From Planctomycetota bacterium (GTDB lineage: Bacteria; Planctomycetota; Phycisphaerae; SM23-33), in NCBI GenBank assembly GCA_003644335.1, contig QNCB01000067.1, positions 1-6,935 on the forward strand: a DNA stretch of 6,935 bases. Reading direction: 5' to 3'. Of this stretch, positions 5,863 through 6,935 are shown one piece after another. A program made the position numbers and the translations under genes. Every line of letters begins with the position of its first letter. Position 1 is the first letter of the stretch. The notes beneath the pieces were generated by a model that saw nothing but the letters and a program-made list of their open reading frames with translations, was not told the DNA's origin and did not search any database.

Positions 5863-5964
5863 TGGCAAACCTCTTTTTTCGCTTGCATCTTTGCTCATAG
5901 TAGAGTAATTTATCGCCAGGCACAATGCGCTTTTGCAACTAATTGTTGCACTTTTAATTCGAGG
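5863..5964. repeat. Degenerate duplicated regulatory module, copy B
   Basis: This is the partner of copy A and lies directly in front of the AraC-family gene; its last bases are that gene's ribosome-binding site. It contains CTAATTGTTGCA at 5939-5950, identical to 5806-5817. In this copy TGCAAC and GTTGCA form a perfect inverted repeat around five bases (5934-5950), which copy A has lost on one side. If these are operator sites, binding here would touch both the regulator's own start region and the distal minus-strand promoter. Confidence 0.75.
5897..5925 (-). promoter_or_regulatory. Candidate second promoter for the PEP-CTERM gene, distal
   Basis: TTGTGC (5920-5925) and TACTAT (5897-5902) on the minus strand are again 17 bp apart, in the positions matching the proximal promoter. 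The -10 has changed by two bases yet keeps TA at its start and AT at its end. A start near 5890 would give a leader of about 240 bases that runs through copy A. It may be a weaker or relict promoter. Confidence 0.35.
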
Positions 5965-5971
5965 TGATGAT

Positions 5972-6793
5972 ATGTGGAAAAGCAGGAAAAGTCTTGTCGA
6001 GCTTAGCGGGAACCTTAGGCTGATTGTTTCGCACGCCAGATATGGCAAGGCCAATTTCCACGGGTCAAACACTCATCCGCACAACCGTATTTATATTGTC
6101 GAGAAGACAAAATCGCCGGACAAAAGTTATATCGCCAACCTCTCAGCCTCGCCTGGCCAAAAGGTTATTCTCCGCCCGGGGCATGTTTATTTTATGCCCA
6201 AGGATCAGACGGTGGAGTGGAACTTCACCCCCGGCGTTACGTTTGTGGCGTTTCATTTCGGGCTGGAGATTTTTCGCGGGATAGACCTGTTCGACGGCGA
6301 TTCGGAGTTTATCGAGCGTCCGGTTAGCGAAGATTTTACCCGCGAGGCACGGGAGCTGATGGAAAGCTCCGACGACCTGGGCCATGCCGTTCGGCTGCAC
6401 GGAATGATATATTCCCTGAGCGGCATGTTTACAGACAAGACGATGAAGGCCGTCGAGCAGGCTCGGGAGCTAATGCGGGAATACGCGCCGATTATTCATT
6501 ACATCGAAGAGAAGTGCGACGCCCAAACCACGGTCGCTGAGCTGGTGGACCACTTTGGCATGACCCGCAACTCGCTGTCGAAGGGCTTTGCCCAAACTGT
6601 CGGCGTGCCTCTGAAAACATTCATGACCCGCTGCCTGTTGCGCAAGGTAACACAGCAGCTGCTCACCACCGGGCTGGACAGCAAGCAAATCGCAGAGGAG
6701 CTTGGATTCAGCAGCGAATACTATTTTTGTCGCTTCTTCAAAAAACACACCGGCATGACCCCCAAAGCCTACCGCAGCGACATTTTGCACTAG
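5972..6793 (+). CDS. AraC-family transcriptional regulator
   Basis: A 273-residue protein. Residues about 10-110 form a cupin-like sensing domain (PHNRIYIVE at 36-44, LRPGHVYFMP at 67-76, FVAFHFGLE at 91-99), the fold AraC relatives use for sugars or other small ligands. A helical linker spans about 120-170. The C-terminal DNA-binding domain spans 173-271 with two helix-turn-helix units: about 186-207 (TTVAELVDHFGMTRNSLSKGF) and about 235-256. It ends with the family signature FFKKHTGMTPKAYR (255-268). I chose ATG 5972 because GAGG lies seven bases upstream; the in-frame ATG at 5933 has no such site and falls inside the duplicated module. It is divergent from the PEP-CTERM gene, with glycosidases beyond, so it is probably a local carbohydrate-responsive regulator that may also regulate itself. 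The ligand is unknown. Confidence 0.92.
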   Translation: MWKSRKSLVELSGNLRLIVSHARYGKANFHGSNTHPHNRIYIVEKTKSPDKSYIANLSASPGQKVILRPGHVYFMPKDQTVEWNFTPGVTFVAFHFGLEIFRGIDLFDGDSEFIERPVSEDFTREARELMESSDDLGHAVRLHGMIYSLSGMFTDKTMKAVEQARELMREYAPIIHYIEEKCDAQTTVAELVDHFGMTRNSLSKGFAQTVGVPLKTFMTRCLLRKVTQQLLTTGLDSKQIAEELGFSSEYYFCRFFKKHTGMTPKAYRSDILH

Positions 6794-6823
6794 CGGGAAT
6801 GACAAAGAGATAAAGTTATCAGT

Positions 6824-6915
6824 TGTCCCAGCACTTATTTGCGAAATTTTATGGCTGGGCAGTATGGTTATTAACCTACCAACTGCTCAGAAACATGGCA
6901 AATAAGTGCTGGGTC
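6824..6915. mobile_element. Palindromic insertion flanked by 10-bp direct repeats
   Basis: A 92-bp non-coding element. Its ends contain a perfect 16-bp inverted repeat (CCCAGCACTTATTTGC at 6827-6842, complement at 6898-6913). Inside are an asymmetric bulge, a second 9-bp stem with one G-T pair (6855-6863 with 6882-6890), and a central GGTTA/TAACC palindrome (6866-6876). The whole element can fold as one long hairpin. AGTTATCAGT occurs on both sides at 6814-6823 and 6916-6925, directly abutting it, as expected for a target duplication. It lies 30 bases after the regulator's stop. No T-run follows, so it is not an intrinsic terminator, although it could stabilise the transcript end. Confidence 0.65.
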
Positions 6916-6935
6916 AGTTATCAGTAAAAGCAAAA

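Noticed and set aside
5933..5971. Longer AraC protein beginning at ATG 5933
   Set aside because: No ribosome-binding site, start lies within the duplicated regulatory module, and ATG 5972 has GAGG at seven bases.
6824..6915. Intrinsic terminator for the AraC gene
   Set aside because: The hairpin is long with a complex interior, has no T-run after it on the plus strand, and the flanking direct repeats better fit an insertion.

Overview
The window looks like a bacterial chromosome segment, most probably from Planctomycetota (Phycisphaerae/Sedimentisphaerales-like), less likely Lentisphaerota or Verrucomicrobiota. This is inferred from a PEP-CTERM surface protein, a GH116 enzyme, an AraC-type regulator with a cupin-like N-terminus, and many small palindromic intergenic repeats. 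No rRNA, tRNA or other taxonomic marker is present, so the assignment is tentative.

Layout from right to left, which is the direction of transcription for most genes. An AraC-family regulator (5972-6793, +) is divergent from a PEP-CTERM protein (4925-5653, -). The 318 bp between them contains a degenerate duplication of about 100 bp (5731-5831 and 5863-5964). Each copy holds a minus-strand promoter-like pair (TTGTGC, 17 bp, TATCAT or TACTAT) and a conserved upstream block that could be a regulator operator. The PEP-CTERM leader also carries three hairpins, two of them mutually exclusive.

The 542 bp between the PEP-CTERM gene and the glycosidase genes (4383-4924) hold two tandem 80-bp-class palindromes, an intrinsic terminator for the PEP-CTERM transcript (4589-4620) and a MITE-like inverted-repeat element with flanking direct repeats (4430-4561). 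The MITE ends 48 bp upstream of the next gene.

A two-gene glycoside hydrolase operon follows on the minus strand. The first gene is a secreted clan GH-A TIM-barrel enzyme (2826-4382). After a 21-bp gap comes a cytoplasmic GH116 beta-glycosidase (330-2804). The last codons and stop of GH116 overlap a tetranucleotide repeat (296-343). Two tandem hairpins with compensatory changes follow (248-293), and the distal one is placed as the operon terminator. Positions 1-247 contain no gene I can defend.

Inferred working model: the secreted GH-A enzyme trims an external glycan or glycoside, the products are imported by a transporter outside the window, and GH116 removes the terminal beta-linked sugar inside the cell. 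The AraC regulator is a natural candidate to sense a sugar and act on the duplicated promoter of the PEP-CTERM gene, on itself, and possibly on the glycosidases. The glycosidase operon is cut off from the PEP-CTERM transcript by the terminator, so it needs its own promoter. Nothing here is a recognised defence system, CRISPR array or complete mobile element. The novelty lies mainly in the regulatory and repeat architecture.
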